Shown here piece by piece: positions 8,301 through 23,300 of a stretch of 37,343 nt of DNA. Within the stretch, counting starts at the first letter, position 1, and every line of letters begins with the position of its first letter. Origin of the DNA: Lachnospiraceae bacterium (lineage in GTDB: Bacteria; Bacillota; Clostridia; Lachnospirales; Lachnospiraceae); NCBI GenBank assembly GCA_017523785.1, contig JAFWVX010000040.1:1-37343 (forward strand), written 5' to 3'. A program made the translations under genes and the position numbers. Below the pieces are notes generated by a model that was given only the letters and a program-made list of their open reading frames with translations, was not told the DNA's origin and made no database searches.

Positions 8301-11300
8301 TGCATTTGCATAGACTGCTTGAGAAGTAGCAGAAAGTGCCCAACCATTAAATGTGTATTGTGTTTTTCCATAAGAATTAGCTATAAGTGTGTGGTCTGCT
8401 CCATATGCTACATTAAGTTCTGATGCCATACCTCCCGAAGTTGCTCCATTTCCTCTATAGTTAATATTGTATGTCAAAGCATTCCACTCTGCCGTAAGTG
8501 TTACTATGCCTCTATTTATAGTTGTCAAGTTAGATACATCTGCTCTATCAGAATAAGAATTATTTCCAAGTTTCCAACCCGCAAATGTATATCCTTCTTT
8601 TGTAAATGTATTATTGTTAAGTTTTATAGTTTCTCCATAAGTTGCTTTTTGAGTTGGCATTAATCCTTGACCGCCATTAGCTGCAAATGAAATCGTATAA
8701 GTATTTGGTGCCCATTTAGCATAAAGAGTAGCACCAGCAATCGCACCATAATCCCATCTATTATGAACTTTCGCATTATTATATTCATAATATAAGAATG
8801 TGTATCCATCTCTTGTAGGTTCTTCAAATGCCACATAGTCATCTAAATCTACAGCCTCAGTTTTTGTCTCTCTTCCACTTCCATACACACCACCTCTTGC
8901 ATTTAGGTTCACAATATATTTATTGCTTATCCATTTTGCATAGATAGTAGTGTCTTGTGTGATTAAAGTATTTATAAAGTCAAACCTTGTTGTGTATGTA
9001 GTATCAGTAAACCAACCTATGAAGTCATATCCTTCATAAGACACTCTTGGTTCTGATGCTGTTCCTCTATAGACGATATTTTGAGTTGCGATTGCAGCTT
9101 CTATCGCAGCATCTGATACAGTAGATACAAATACTACTTTAAATATTTCTGGTCCTGCCTTCTCATATTTTACATAGACTGCAGTATCTTCAGTAATTAA
9201 TGTATTTTCAAAATCAAATTTCTCTGTATAAGCACTGTCCTTATACCAGCCTTTAAACTCATATCCACTTACTTTTATGACATCAGGCTCTGATGCTGTT
9301 CCTCTATTTACTATACTTTGAGTTGCAAGATTTTTTTGAACTTCACTGATGGTAGATATGAAGTAGACTTTATACTCAGTGTAGTTTCCAATTACTAAAT
9401 TATTCTTATATACACTTGTTATTAAGTCATCGTGGATAAACTTATCAGCTATAAATGAAGTCTTGTAAGAATTTATATCTTCTGCAGTTTCTCTTGTCCA
9501 ATTATTAATTATATGACCAAAGCCATTAGCCCTTGCAAATGCTATGCTGTCAACATAAGTGTTTTTACTATGTTTTGTATTTGCAGTTTGAGCCATAATA
9601 GCAGTATTGTCATCTTGAAGTGCACTGTAGATTCCATACATATGATGGTTAGCATAAGTTGAAGCATTGCCATCTGATGTATTATTTTTAACCACGATAG
9701 GAGCATCTCCAACTACCATAGTTTTATTATTCATATTGATTGCTGCTATTATGCCACTATTATTTGTAGCTGTGCAACCAACGACCTTATTATCTTTAAC
9801 CACAAGTGAACCAAGTATATTCATGCTTGTTTCGTTAGTCATATTTATAAATGCATTTCCTAAAGTATTTCTTGCAAGTTTGTTATTGATAATGCTTAGT
9901 GTTGCTGCTCTATTGACATTGATATTTGCACTTAATATATTTCTTGCAGCCGATACAGTTCCTATTACAACTTCACCACTTATATCAAGTGTAGTATTTT
10001 CAAATAAAGTATTTGTAGCACTTATATTACTAAATACTGAATCTTTAAGTTTATAAGTTGCATTTCCACTATTTCTCGTCATTATGTTATCGACATTAGT
10101 GAACTTATCAAATACTGAGTTATAAATATATGGGTCAGTGTTTAATTTATCAAGTAGCAATTTATTATTGGCATTTGAATACTCAGTAAATACTACATTG
10201 TCAGAAGCAAATGTTGAATATCTTGTAGTAGTTGCAGGTGACCATCCTACTATCTTATCAGATACAAGTTTCAAGTTCTTATCTTTATTTCCAAATAATC
10301 TCAAATCAACTCTTGAAGAACTTGTATAAGTATTTGTTACTTGAGTATATGTGTATGTGCCACCTTTAGCAAATGCATCACTTGAAATATTTGTTATAGT
10401 TGATAATTTGTCTTGACAATTAGTAATATTGATATTTATATTCTTATTTCTTGTTACGAATGTATATCCTTTTAAGATATGACCATTTAAGCAAATATTA
10501 ATCACAGCTTCAGCTGGATTTGCTCTTGTGCCATTTGTTGCATTTCCAAGATAGACAACAACTGGAGTATCACTTATTACATCTTCTACCAAGTAGATAC
10601 TTACTTCACTCTCAGCAGCAATAGAACTAATTTTATCTACCATATCACTCTTAGTAACTGGTTCATAGAATATATTTGAAGTATGGTCACCAAAGTCTGA
10701 CTCAGTATGAGTTAAGCATGTTGAAGTTGATGATATGCCACAGACCTTATGTAGATGAGTTTCACCCATAAGGAATTTAGCATAGAGTTTTGTATCTGCA
10801 GTAACTCTGTCATTTTCATAGTCCCAATACTGTGTTTCATCTACAGAAGTTGCCCAGCCTAAGAATTTCTCAGCACCAACTATTAGTGATGGTGTTGCTG
10901 GCTTAACTTTTCCATTTCTAACGACACTTTGAGTTGCTACATCAGATGCATACACTCCTTCACTTAAGAAAAATTCAACATAGTAAGATGAAGTAATGAT
11001 TACATTATTCTCTTCAAGAGCAACCATTGGTCTCTTTGACTCAATCCTATAACTATCTGCCTTAAATATACTATCAAATTTGTTTTTATTTTCTGCAGTT
11101 GCGTAAGTCCAATTATCAATAATATGTCCATAGCCATCTGCATGATTAAAGCTTATGCCAGCTATATATGATGAGGCCTTAAATTTAGTATTATTCTCTT
11201 GAGTAAATATTGCTGTAGAATTATCATTTGTTGCTGAGTATAATTGATAAACATGTTGCTGATTATTCTTTGTATTGCCGTTTTCATCTGTGTAGACATC

Positions 11301-14300
11301 ATTGTCGCTAATCACTATGCTTCCTGAACCAACTACTACAGTTTGACCCTGCGCCATATAAATTGCAGATGCGATATTTTCATTTGTTCCAGTAGCAGAG
11401 ACAAATTTATTGTTCTTTACAATTAATGAACCAAGTATTTTATCTCCATTCTTCAATTCTAAGAATTTTTGTGCTTGTGTATCTCTCTTTATATTATTAT
11501 GTGTGACAGAAAGAGTTGCAGCTTTTTCTACTATTATATTTTTAGAAGTGCCAACTATAGCCTTTCCAGTTTCAGCTATCTCGTTGTTATCAATGTTGTT
11601 ATTTCCAGCGAATATTATATCACTGCCATTTGTTGATATATCAAATATTGTTCTCTCCATCTTGTTATTAGATATAGTGATATCTTTTACAGAGAGACCC
11701 AATGCTCTATTAAATACAACCATTCCATTAAAGCCGCTAATATCAACCTTCTCAAGTTTCATACTTGTGAATTGTGCTGCACTATCAGCAGAAGTTGAAA
11801 ATACTTGATTTCCTTGTATGCTTGAGTCATATTGAATAAATCTTACATCGTAAGCATTAAAGCTGCGATTTGCATTAGTTGAATTGTTGTAAATGCTATA
11901 ACCTTTTACTAATAAATTCTTATTTACACCATATAAGTCTACATTATTTGCTGTAAACATATTTCCATCGTCAGTATCTCTTGTCAAATTAGATATCGTA
12001 TTCTGACAGTTAGTTATAACAAGCTTGTATGCCGTCTGATTAAATCTTATATTGTGAATTGAGAAACCATTAAGACAAATATATGTGTCCGCAGTCAATA
12101 CAACTGACCTATAATCTGAACTACCTTCTACACCAATATTTGAATTAAGATATATATACTTCTCTCTTGGTTCTTCAAGCAATGTCTTAAACTCACTTGT
12201 TCCTATGCCCTCTTCTACACCGCTCCACATAACAGCTCTATGAACATTTGTGTCAAGTGAATGAGTGCAAGAGCCTGATGCCACACCGCATATTGTATGA
12301 ATATGCGAATCATAAACTGTATAGAATTTAGTATTTGATTTTATAGGATATTGATAAATATTAATTACATCTTTTCTATCTGCATCTGACTTAGTTGCCC
12401 AGCCAAGGAAAGTTCTTCCTGCCCCTGTTGGGTCAGAAGGCGAAGCAACTGTAGTTACATATTTATATTTTAGAACTGATTGAGTTGCAATCTCTTGCAC
12501 TCGTGTATCTTTATCAAACATAAACTCAACATCATAAACCGCATTTATGATTACATTATTTTCGTAAAGTAATGTTCTTAAATCATTTCTTTCTTTTCTA
12601 AATGTTTCTGTTATGAAAATATTTTTATATGCTTCTACATCCTCTGCAGTCTCCGTAGTCCAATTATTGATGATATGTCCGTATCCTTCTACATGAGCGA
12701 ATCCAATTCCACCGATAAATGATGATGAATTAAATTTGCTGCCGCTTTCTTGAATAAATATAGGACTATTGCCATCATCTGTTGCTGAATATAATTGATG
12801 AACTTTTTGAACTGTATTCTTGATTGTTCCTGTTGCATCAGTATAGACATCATTATCTTTTATAACGATACTTCCAGTTCCAACTGTCACTGAAGAACCA
12901 TTTATCACATAAACTGCTGATGAAATGTTGTTACTTGAGCCAGTTGCTGATATATATTTATTATTAGTCACGACAAGTTTACCAAGCATCTTATCACCAT
13001 TCTTAAACTCTAAGAACTTCTGATCTTGGTATGTTCTCTCAATCTTATTATTGATTACAGAAAGTGTTGCAGTTCTTTCTACTAATATGTTTTTAGTTGT
13101 GTTTATAAGTGCTCTATTACCGCCTAATGTTTCGTTAGCATAGATATCCACGTTGCCATCAAGTATTATGTCTTGTCCATTTGCTCCAATGTCAAATATC
13201 GTTCTCTCAAATTTGTTGTTACTTATATTGACATCCTTAATCCTAATTCCAAGTGCTCTATTAAATAAGACATTTCCATTAAATCCACTTATATCTACCT
13301 TCTCAAATGTCATAGAAGTTAGTTGTGATACATTGTCGGCTGATGTTGCAAATACTTGATTAGCATCTACATTTGTATTGTATTGAGTAAATGTCACATC
13401 ATAAGCATTAAATGTCTTAGTTTCAGTTACTGAATTTGTGTAAATGTTATAACCTTTGATTGCGATATTCTTATTTACACCAAAGATGTCTACATTGTTA
13501 GAATTAAATATAGTTGCATCATCTGTATTTCTTGTGATGCTTGATACTGTCCTTTGACAATTAGTTATAGTTAAATTATAATTTGTTGCATTAAATCTCA
13601 CATTGTGAATTGAGTGTCCATTTAAGCAGAGATATGTGTCGGCTGTAAGAGTTATTGTTTGATAGTCTGAACTTCCTTCAATTCCTATATCAGTATCAAG
13701 GAACAAATACTTCTCATTTGCATCTTCAATTATTACTTTAAATTCATTGACCGTTGTCCCTTTTTCTATCTCTTTAAACTTAACAGCACTATGAACTTCA
13801 TCAACTAATCTGTGTGTGCAAGATTCAGATGCTACACCGCAGATTGTGTGAATGTGATAGTTAAATATAGCATATAATTTTATATCTCTTGTCACTCTAT
13901 ATGAAGCTAAATCTACTAGGTTTTCTTTATCTAGTGGTGTCTCTGACCATCCAAGGAATGTTCTGTTCTCTCCACTTAAGTCAGCAGGGGTTGATACTGG
14001 GTGTGGATTACCATTTACTATTATAGCCTGAGTTGCTATGCCAGCATAAGTTCTTTCATCGAACATAAACTCTACATAGTAACCATCATTAATCACTAAA
14101 TTTGCACCATTTAACACAGTTTTAAGTGTAGAGCGTCTAGTTCTATCGGCTACTATACTAGTAAGATATGAGTCCACATCTTCTGTATTAGTGGTCCAAT
14201 CTCTCATAATGACACCAAATCCATTAGTTTGGCTAAACATCACACTGTCAATCATAGAACTTGTAGCAAATTTAGTTCCAGTCTCTTGAGTAAGTAACGG

Positions 14301-17300
14301 AGAAGAATTATTGGTTATAGCACTATATAATCCATATACATGCTGCTGTCTATTCTTGTTATTTCCACTTGCATCTGTGTATACATCGTTTCCCTTAATT
14401 ATTATGCTTCCTGAGCCAACTGTTGCATTATATGATTGCATGTCAACCGCTCTCGTAATATATGTAGAAGTACCAGAGGCTGATACTATCTTGTTTCCAC
14501 TCACTTCAAAGTCACCTAGTAATTTTGTATCATTGGTTCCAAATAGTATAAATTGTTGAGAGCCAGCCCTCTTAGCCATCCTATTTCTGCTAAATGTAAA
14601 CTTAGCACCTTTTGCAATAGTAAATGCTCCAGATTGTGTAAAGAATGTTTGAGCGTCTGCTGTTATATAGTTAGAATGAATATTTGTAACTCCATCTTCT
14701 ACACTTAAAGCTGATTCCATTGAGATTAGTCCAGCTGTTCCAGTATTTGTATTATTACTTATTTCGTTATTGCCTTTTAATTTCAAGCTTCCATAAGATG
14801 TAAGCGATAGTAATTGCTGAGTTGATCTATTATTTTTTATATTTGTATCTTTCATTGTGAGCATAATTGCATTCTTCATTATGCTCTGTGAATTAAATCC
14901 GCTAAACTCGCAAGACTCTAAAGTTACTGTTGTTCTACGAGCTGTGCTGTTATCTGAAGTATATATATTGTATCGCGTGATTGCTGATGACGTATATTGA
15001 GTAAACTTCACGTTATAAAAGTTTAAGGTTTTTTGAGCATTAGATGTTCCATTTGTGTAGTAAATACCATTTGATTTAATTGTTATATTTTTGCTTATGC
15101 CATACACATTCACAAAATTTTTATTAAACACATCATGTGAGTTATCACTTTGTGTAATTGCTGCATCGCTTGTTGCCTGGCAGTTTGTTATAGTTACTTT
15201 AAAGTCTGTGTCATTTGCATCAAATCGAACATTATGGATAGAGAATCCATTTAAGCAGATGTTCACATTTGCTGTAATTACCACCGAAGCATGATCTCCG
15301 CCTTCAGTTCCAATATTAGATCTTAGGTATAAGTATTTATCTCCTGAACTCTGAAGCAAAGTTGCAAAATCACCAACTGATATATTGACAGGCACAGGTG
15401 CCCAATCAACTACTCTATGCTCATCTGTCACTAGTGTATGAGTGCAGACAGAACCTGATGCCACGCCACATATCTTATGACTATGTGAACTAAATACTGC
15501 ATAAAACTTTATATTTTCCGTTATCTGATAATTAGTTATCACAATTGCGTCATCTTCAGTAGCATTTGACTTAGTTGCCCAGCCTACGAAAATTCTTCCT
15601 TTTCCGAGTGGGTCTGATGGTGAGGCCACACTTTCAATATAATTATTCTTAAGTATAGACTGAGTAGCAATTCCGGTGTATGTAGTTTCATCATACATAA
15701 ATTCTACATCATAAGTTGTATAGATTATTACATTGTCTCTATACAATAATACCTTCAAGTTCCTGTTTTCTCTTCTAAATGGTTCAAGTTTAAATATATC
15801 TTTATATGAGTTAACATTATAAGTAGTATCGGCAGTCCAGTTGTCAATTATATGACCAAGTCCTTCTATATTAGCAAAGCCAATTCCATCAATGTAAGAC
15901 GAAGTTGCAAACTTAGTTCCACTTTCTTGTACAAGTAATGGAGTTGTCGCATCATATGTCGCACCATATAGTTGATAAACTTTTTGACTTGTGTTCTTTA
16001 TTGTTCCATCTGCATCAGTATACACATCATTATCTTTTATAACTATACTTCCACTTCCAACTGTAACCGTTGCATCACTTAATACATAGGCTGCTGCTGA
16101 AATATTGTTGCTTGCACCTACAGCTGATACAAATTTGTTTTCAGTCACATTAAGACTGCCAAGTATCTTGTCCCCGTTCTTAAACTCTAAGAACTTCTGA
16201 TCTTGGTATGTTCTCTCAATTTTATTATTATAAACACTTAATGTTGCTGACTTCTCTATAATTATATTCTTAGCAGTGTCAATAAGTGCTCTACTTCCAC
16301 CTATTGATTCATTGCCATAAATATCTACACTTCCATCAAGTGTTATGTCTTGTCCATTTGCTCCTATGTCAAATATTGTTCTCTCAAATTTACTGTCATA
16401 AATGTTGACATTCTTAAGTGTAATTCCAAGTGCTCTACTAAATAAAGCATTTCCACTAAAGCCACTTAGATTTACTTTCTCAAACTTCATAGAAGTTAAT
16501 TGTGAAGCATTATCTACTGATGTTGCAAATACTTGATTGGCATCTACATTTGTATTGTATTGAGTAAATGTCACATCATAAGCATTAAATGCCTTAGTTT
16601 CAGTTACTGAATTTGTGTAAATGTTGTAACCTTTGATTGCGATATTCTTATTTACACCGAAGATGTCTACATTGTTAGAATTAAATATAGTTGCATCATC
16701 TGTATTTCTTGTGATACTTGATATAGTCTCTTGACAGTTAGTAATAGTCAAATTATAAGTTGTAGTATTAAATCTCACATTGTGAATTGAATGACCATTT
16801 AAGCAGATGTATGTATCTCCACCTATTGCAATTGACTCATAGTTAGAGCTTCCCTCAATTCCTATATCTGATTCTAAGTATAAATACTTTATATCATCTG
16901 TCTCAAGTTTAGATTTAAACTCGGCAACAGTTATCTTTTTGCCAATTGGATACCATTCAACTACCGCATGAGTTCCATCAACTATTGTGTGTGTGCAAGA
17001 CATTGTTCCTATACCACATATCTTATGATTATGCGAACTAAATACTGCAAAGAATATTGTGTCATCTGTTATTTGATACTCATCAATTTTAATTACATCA
17101 TCCTCAGTTGCATCTGACTTAGTTGCCCAACCTATGAAATTTCTTCCTTTTCCTTTTGGGTCTGATGGTGTTGCCACTGCTTTTGCATATTCATTTACTA
17201 ATACATTCTGAGTTGCAATAGTTGGTATGTAAGTGCTTTCATCATACATAAACTCTACTTTAAATCCAAAGAATGCTTTAAGAGTTATATCTCCAGTGAT

Positions 17301-20300
17301 AGTTTCTGGTATTTCTTTATAGAACTCATCACTGTCATTTATCTGCCATCCTTTAAAGTTACTTCCATCTGTGAAGTTATCTGCTGTAGGAAGTTTTGTC
17401 ACAAATCCTTCCCTATATGTTGTCATATCTAACCAGTTAGAATCGTCTATCAAGTTTCTTCCAGTCAAATCCCAAGTGATATTACTATAAGTTGCATTTA
17501 GAAGTTTTGATGTGATATCTGCATAGAATGCTGGACGAGTTCCGTAACTTGTATCTGTTACTATTCCTCCTACTGCATTTATTGAACCATCTGCATTTAC
17601 TGCAGCTGCTCTATTATCTCCACTACCTACTGAACGCAAGTAGTATCTATTCTCTGCCAAGCTTACTCTTCTTGTCTTCTCTGCTTTTCTTGCTTCATCG
17701 TTTTCAAACATATCACGAGCTTCTTCTATGCTTAGTAAGAAGAACTTGTCGCCTGATCTATTCTCTATCACATCTTTCTCATCATCAGTGAATGAATTTG
17801 GATAGTTGTAGAATGTATTATTGAGCCAAGTTCTTATAGAGCTTGTTTCCCAAGTTGTAGCTTCATCTACTGAATTATATTGTTCATTGCCAATTATTTT
17901 TTCAGCAACTAAGAGTGCTCTGTAACCTACCACATCAACAACTTTCCATCTAAGTGGGTCATATACATATTCATCATCTGATGACTGTGGATAAATACCA
18001 AAGAATATATCTTCTCCAGGATTCAATGGTAGCTTTACAAATGTTGCATAGAGTTTTATATCTTTTGTCACAGCAAAACTAGCAAAATCTATTATATCTT
18101 CCTTATTTGCATTTGACTTTGTTGCCCAACCTATAAATATTCTACCAGCACCAGTTGGATCTGAAGGTGAGGCAACAGCAGTTATATGTTTATTTTTAAG
18201 TATTGATTGAGTTGATAAGCCTGGCACATAAGCATCATCATCATACATAAATGCAACCTTAAATACAGCATTTATTATGACATTATTATTTATAAGTATA
18301 GTCTCCAATTTATTTGCTTCTTTTCTAAATGTCTCTGCTACGAATATATCATTATATGCATCTACATTATCGGTAGTTTCTGCCGTCCAATTATCAATTA
18401 TATGTCCAAAGCCTTCAGTGTGAGCAAATCCAATACCTGCAATATAAGATGAAGTAGCAAACTTAGTTCCAGCACTCTGTGTGAATATAGGAGTTGTATC
18501 ATCATCATTTGCACTATACAATTGATAAACTTTTTGAACTGTATTCTTTATAGTTCCATCTGCATCAGTATACACATCATTATCTTTTATAACTATACTT
18601 CCTGTTCCAACTGTCACTGTTGCACCACTTAATACATAGGCTGCTGCTGAAATATTGTTGCTTGCACCTACGGCTGATACAAATTTGTTTTCAGACACAA
18701 CAAGATTACCAAGTATCTTATCCCCGTTCTTAAACTCTAAGAACTTCTGATCTTGGTATGTTCTCTCAATTTTATTATTATAAACATTTAATGTTGCTGA
18801 CTTCTCTATAATTATATTCTTAGCAGTGTCAATAAGTGCTCTACTTCCACCTATTGATTCATTGTCATAAATATCATTATTTGCTTCAAATACTATGTCT
18901 TTTCCATTTGATGTTATATCAAATAGGCTTCTCTCAGCTTTATTTCCATTAATTCGTGAATTTTTCAATGTCAATTCCAATGCTCTGCCAAATAAGGCTG
19001 TTGCATTGAAATTATATATCTCTACATCTTCAAACTTCATACTTACAAGCTGTGAAGCATTGTCTGTTGGTGTAGTAAATACTTGGTTTGCCTCAATGCT
19101 ATTATCAAATTGAGTAAATGAAACGCTATAAGCATTAAATGCTTTTTCTGTATTCTGAGTATTATTATATACATTAAAGCCTTTTACATTGATGTTATTA
19201 TCTCTTCCGTAGATATCAACATCATTTGAAATGAATAATACACCGTCGTCGGTATTTCTTGTGATATGAGAAACTACTGGTTTACAATTTGTTATTACTA
19301 ATTTATAGTTTGACTGGTTAAATCTGACATTATGAATTGAGTGTCCGTTTAAGCAGAGATATGTGTCAGCTGTCAAAGTTATAGTTACATATTCTGAACC
19401 CGCTTCATCTCCTATGTCTGATGTGAGACATAAATTTTTCTCTTTGTTGACTTCCATTGCAGATTTAAATTCATCTATAGTTGCATTTTCTACTATTTCA
19501 TTCCAAGCTACTATATCATGTTTCTCTGGCAATAGTGTGTGCGTGCAAGAAGTTGTAGAAACTCCACAAATAGTATGCATGTGAGTTTCAAATATAGCAT
19601 AGAACACCGTGTCTTCTGTCAATACATAAGTTGTTATCTCAATCAAATCTTTAGGATTTGCATCTGACTTCGTTGCCCATCCTAAGAACTTTCTTCCTTT
19701 TCCTTTTGGATCAGAAGGTGTTGCAACTCTTTCTATAAACTCTCCTGCTATTACACTTTGTGTAGGTATAGTTGGTATATAAGTATCATCTTCGTATTTA
19801 AACTCAGCATTAAATGCATCACCGATTATAAGTCTATTTCCATCTATTATGGTCTTAAGTGAATGTCTCTTATATGGGTCTGCTACAATTCTCTTCGCAA
19901 GCTCAACTGGGTCCTCAGTGCCTACATAATTTTCAGTAATTACACCGAACCCACTTTCGGTTCCAAATGCCACACTGTCAATATAGTTTTCATCGCTAAA
20001 GTTTCCAGACGACTGGACAAATATAGGAGTACTTTCATTTAATGCACCTGAATATAGTCCATACATATGGTTTCTGTCACTATAACTTCCTGTTATTCTA
20101 TTATTTTTAATATAGAATGAACTGTTTGCCATAGTTATCTGTTGTCCAGCTCTCACATAAAATGCAGTAACTAAACTATCGGTATTAATGTCTTGACGGT
20201 ATTCATTATCTTCGATTCTAATTTGCGCTGTTCCTGTTAGTGTTAGAAAACTACCGCCACTCTGAATTGTGAAAATTGACTGACTTCCTGTTGTCTTAAC

Positions 20301-23300
20301 AAATTTATTATTTCTTATAATTATTTTCGTGCTATTATATACATTAACCCCTGCTTCAAAATATAGAAAACCTGAACTTGCACGGTTGTTTGTTGTCATA
20401 TCTTTATTTCCATCAAACAATACTGTTCCATTTATAAAAGTAGTTGCAGATGTATAATTTGAATGCATAAATGCATAGGCATCACTTCCTATGTTATATT
20501 CGTTGTTGATAAAAGATAAATCTCCATCGTATCTTATTTCTCTGCTATTGTATAAAAATTGTCTATAGAATTTATTGTTGGCAAATACTGTACCACTGCG
20601 ATATGTTACACTTGCTCCTGTCACATTGTTTTGAATTGCACTTAAGTGAATGGTATTGGCAGATGCTATTACCTCTGTCATAGTGAACGAACCTTCATTG
20701 TTGAGCATATGAGCACTAATATCATTATTATATATGTAAAGCTTTTGTGCAAACCAAGTATTATTATGATTTAATATAAGTGAACCCGAAGTTAAGTTAT
20801 AATTAGAAATAGACGAAGATGCTATAAACACTCGGCTTCCATTCTCAGCACTATAAGAAGTTCCAAATACAACATTTCTTGTCACACTGCTTGATACAGG
20901 TCTAAATGCTATGTTTAATGATTCTATTCTATCTACACTTGTTGCATTTTCAAATGCTATAACTGAGTCAGCATAGATATCTATAGGCCCACCAACAGAC
21001 AAAAGTTTAGGAACTACACCGTCAAATAAGATTTCGTCTGCTGCAGCTCTTATACTTGCATTTGCTACTTGGCAGTTGCCGATATTTACTTCTTTTCTGT
21101 CAGATGATGTAAACTTAACAAAATTGAGTGTCTTTCCATTTAAGCAAAGATTCAAAGTGTCACTTACAGTAACTTCTGTAGTTATGGTTAAATCTTCAAA
21201 AAGGAAGAAGTTTCCACTTGTAGGGAATCCGTGTCTTCTAATATAAACTGAAGTAAGTGCCTCATATTCCACAAAACCACTATGTGCTAGCACTCCGTTA
21301 TGCATACAACTACCTTCAGTGTATAATCCACATATTTTATGCTTATGTTCTTCAAATAACTGGAATACTGTGTAGAAATTTGTATCTTCATATATCTCAT
21401 ATGTCATAGTTTCTATGATTTCATCAAGTGTAGCATCAGATTTAGTAGCCCAGCCCATAAACTCTCTTTCTCTTCCAGTAGGATCTGATGGAGTAGCAAC
21501 TGCCGCGATTACCTTACCTCTTATAATTGACTGCGAAGCAATTCCTATATCACTTCCATCGTTATAAAGGAAATTAACAATGTATCTTTCACTTAGTGCT
21601 ACAAATTTATATTCTTCATCATAAACTGCAACTAATTTTCTTCCTGTCTTTCCATATGAATCTCCTATAAAGATATCTTTATAAGATTCAACATCTTCAG
21701 CAGTCAACTCAGTCCAATTATCAATTATTCGTCCAAATCCATCTCTTTCTGCAAACCCGATAGAATTTATAAAACTATTTTTGTTAAATTTGTTTGAAGT
21801 CTGGTTAAATATAGCAGTAGTGTTGTTTGTCTCTTCACTATATATTCCGAACATATGAGTGTTGCCACTTTCTGTTCCTGTTATTGTATTTCCATTTATA
21901 ATTATTGATCCACTTGATATATTAATCTTTTTATTTTTAGACACTAAAATTGCAGCCTTAATATTGTCATTTGGTGCATTCTGCTGCACTTCATTGTCAA
22001 ATATTTCAAGGCTGCCCGAATTATCTAAAGTAATCAAATTAGAATTATTGGCATTATAAATGATAGAATAATTACCTGTGCTATTTTTAAGTCTATTATT
22101 CCTAATGATTGCCTTTGCACTATTAACTATTCTCAAATCATTTTCAGTATAAACAAAACTATATGGTGAATTACTTGTAGCACCATCTACATTTTCTGAT
22201 ATTATAATATTGCCATTTAAAAACTCTATAGGCTCACTTGCATTAGCCCAGATAAATGGTTTTGCTTCGTTGTTATTATTAAAAGTATTTCTATTTATAG
22301 TACTTGAACCATCAAATGTAATTCCATTTAGTGCATAGATGAAATGTCCACCAACTATATTTTCTTTAAATTCATTTCCGTCTAATATATTAATTACTGA
22401 ATTTGCATTTGCTGATCTTATAAAATCTTTAGCTACATTATTTCCCTCAATTGTTGTATATAAGAATTCAATTGTTCCTGCATTGTTGAACAATGAATTA
22501 TTTGTAGTATTGTCAGTTATTGTTGTATTTTCAAACTCAGTGATGACATTTTGTGTATCAAATAAACTATTTCCCAAAATATTATAGTCACTGATGTTTG
22601 ATTCTACTATTCTAAGAATGCTATTTAGATTCGCAGTGTAAGAAACTTTAAATACTGCGCCTCTTGTTATGTTGCTTGTGACATTTTTAAAATTCACATT
22701 GTAGAATGTCTGGTCTTGCTTTACACTCACATACTCTGTATTGATTATGTGGTCTGCATTAATATCGATAGTTCCCTTTGCTGCTATCACATTTACATTC
22801 ATAGTGTTAAATAATGCATATGTCTCTTGTGTAGTGCTTGCTTCAGGATTTGTAAGAGCTTTAATGCTTGTCGCATCGTCATCACAGTTAGTTATATTGA
22901 TAGTAGAATTGTTGTCAGAACTAAATCTAACCTCTTTTAATTCAAATCCATTGAGACATAGGTTTAGTGTGTCATTCACTTGCACGAATGCTCTCAATGT
23001 TATATCTTCTCTTAGATAATAATTTCCAGATTTTGGGAAACCATTCTTACTTATGTACTCATTTGTAATAACATCAAAATCAATATTTTCACTGTGGTCA
23101 TCAATTCCAGTGTGATTACATGCACTGCCTATATCTAATCCACATATTTTATGCTTGTGTTCTTCATAGACTGTATATAATTTTATATCAGCATTTACTG
23201 GTCTTACATATATATCTATGACTTCATCTTTTGTCGCATCTGATTTTGTTGCCCATCCTAAGAAATATTTGCTCTTGCCACTTGGATGAGATGGCGATGC

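Noticed and set aside
9667-10056. Plus-strand reading frames lying opposite the giant gene (for example here, 11410-11808 and 29020-29433)
   Set aside because: They have low-complexity hydrophobic or Ser-rich translations, no ribosome binding sites, and lie wholly opposite well-supported repeat modules.
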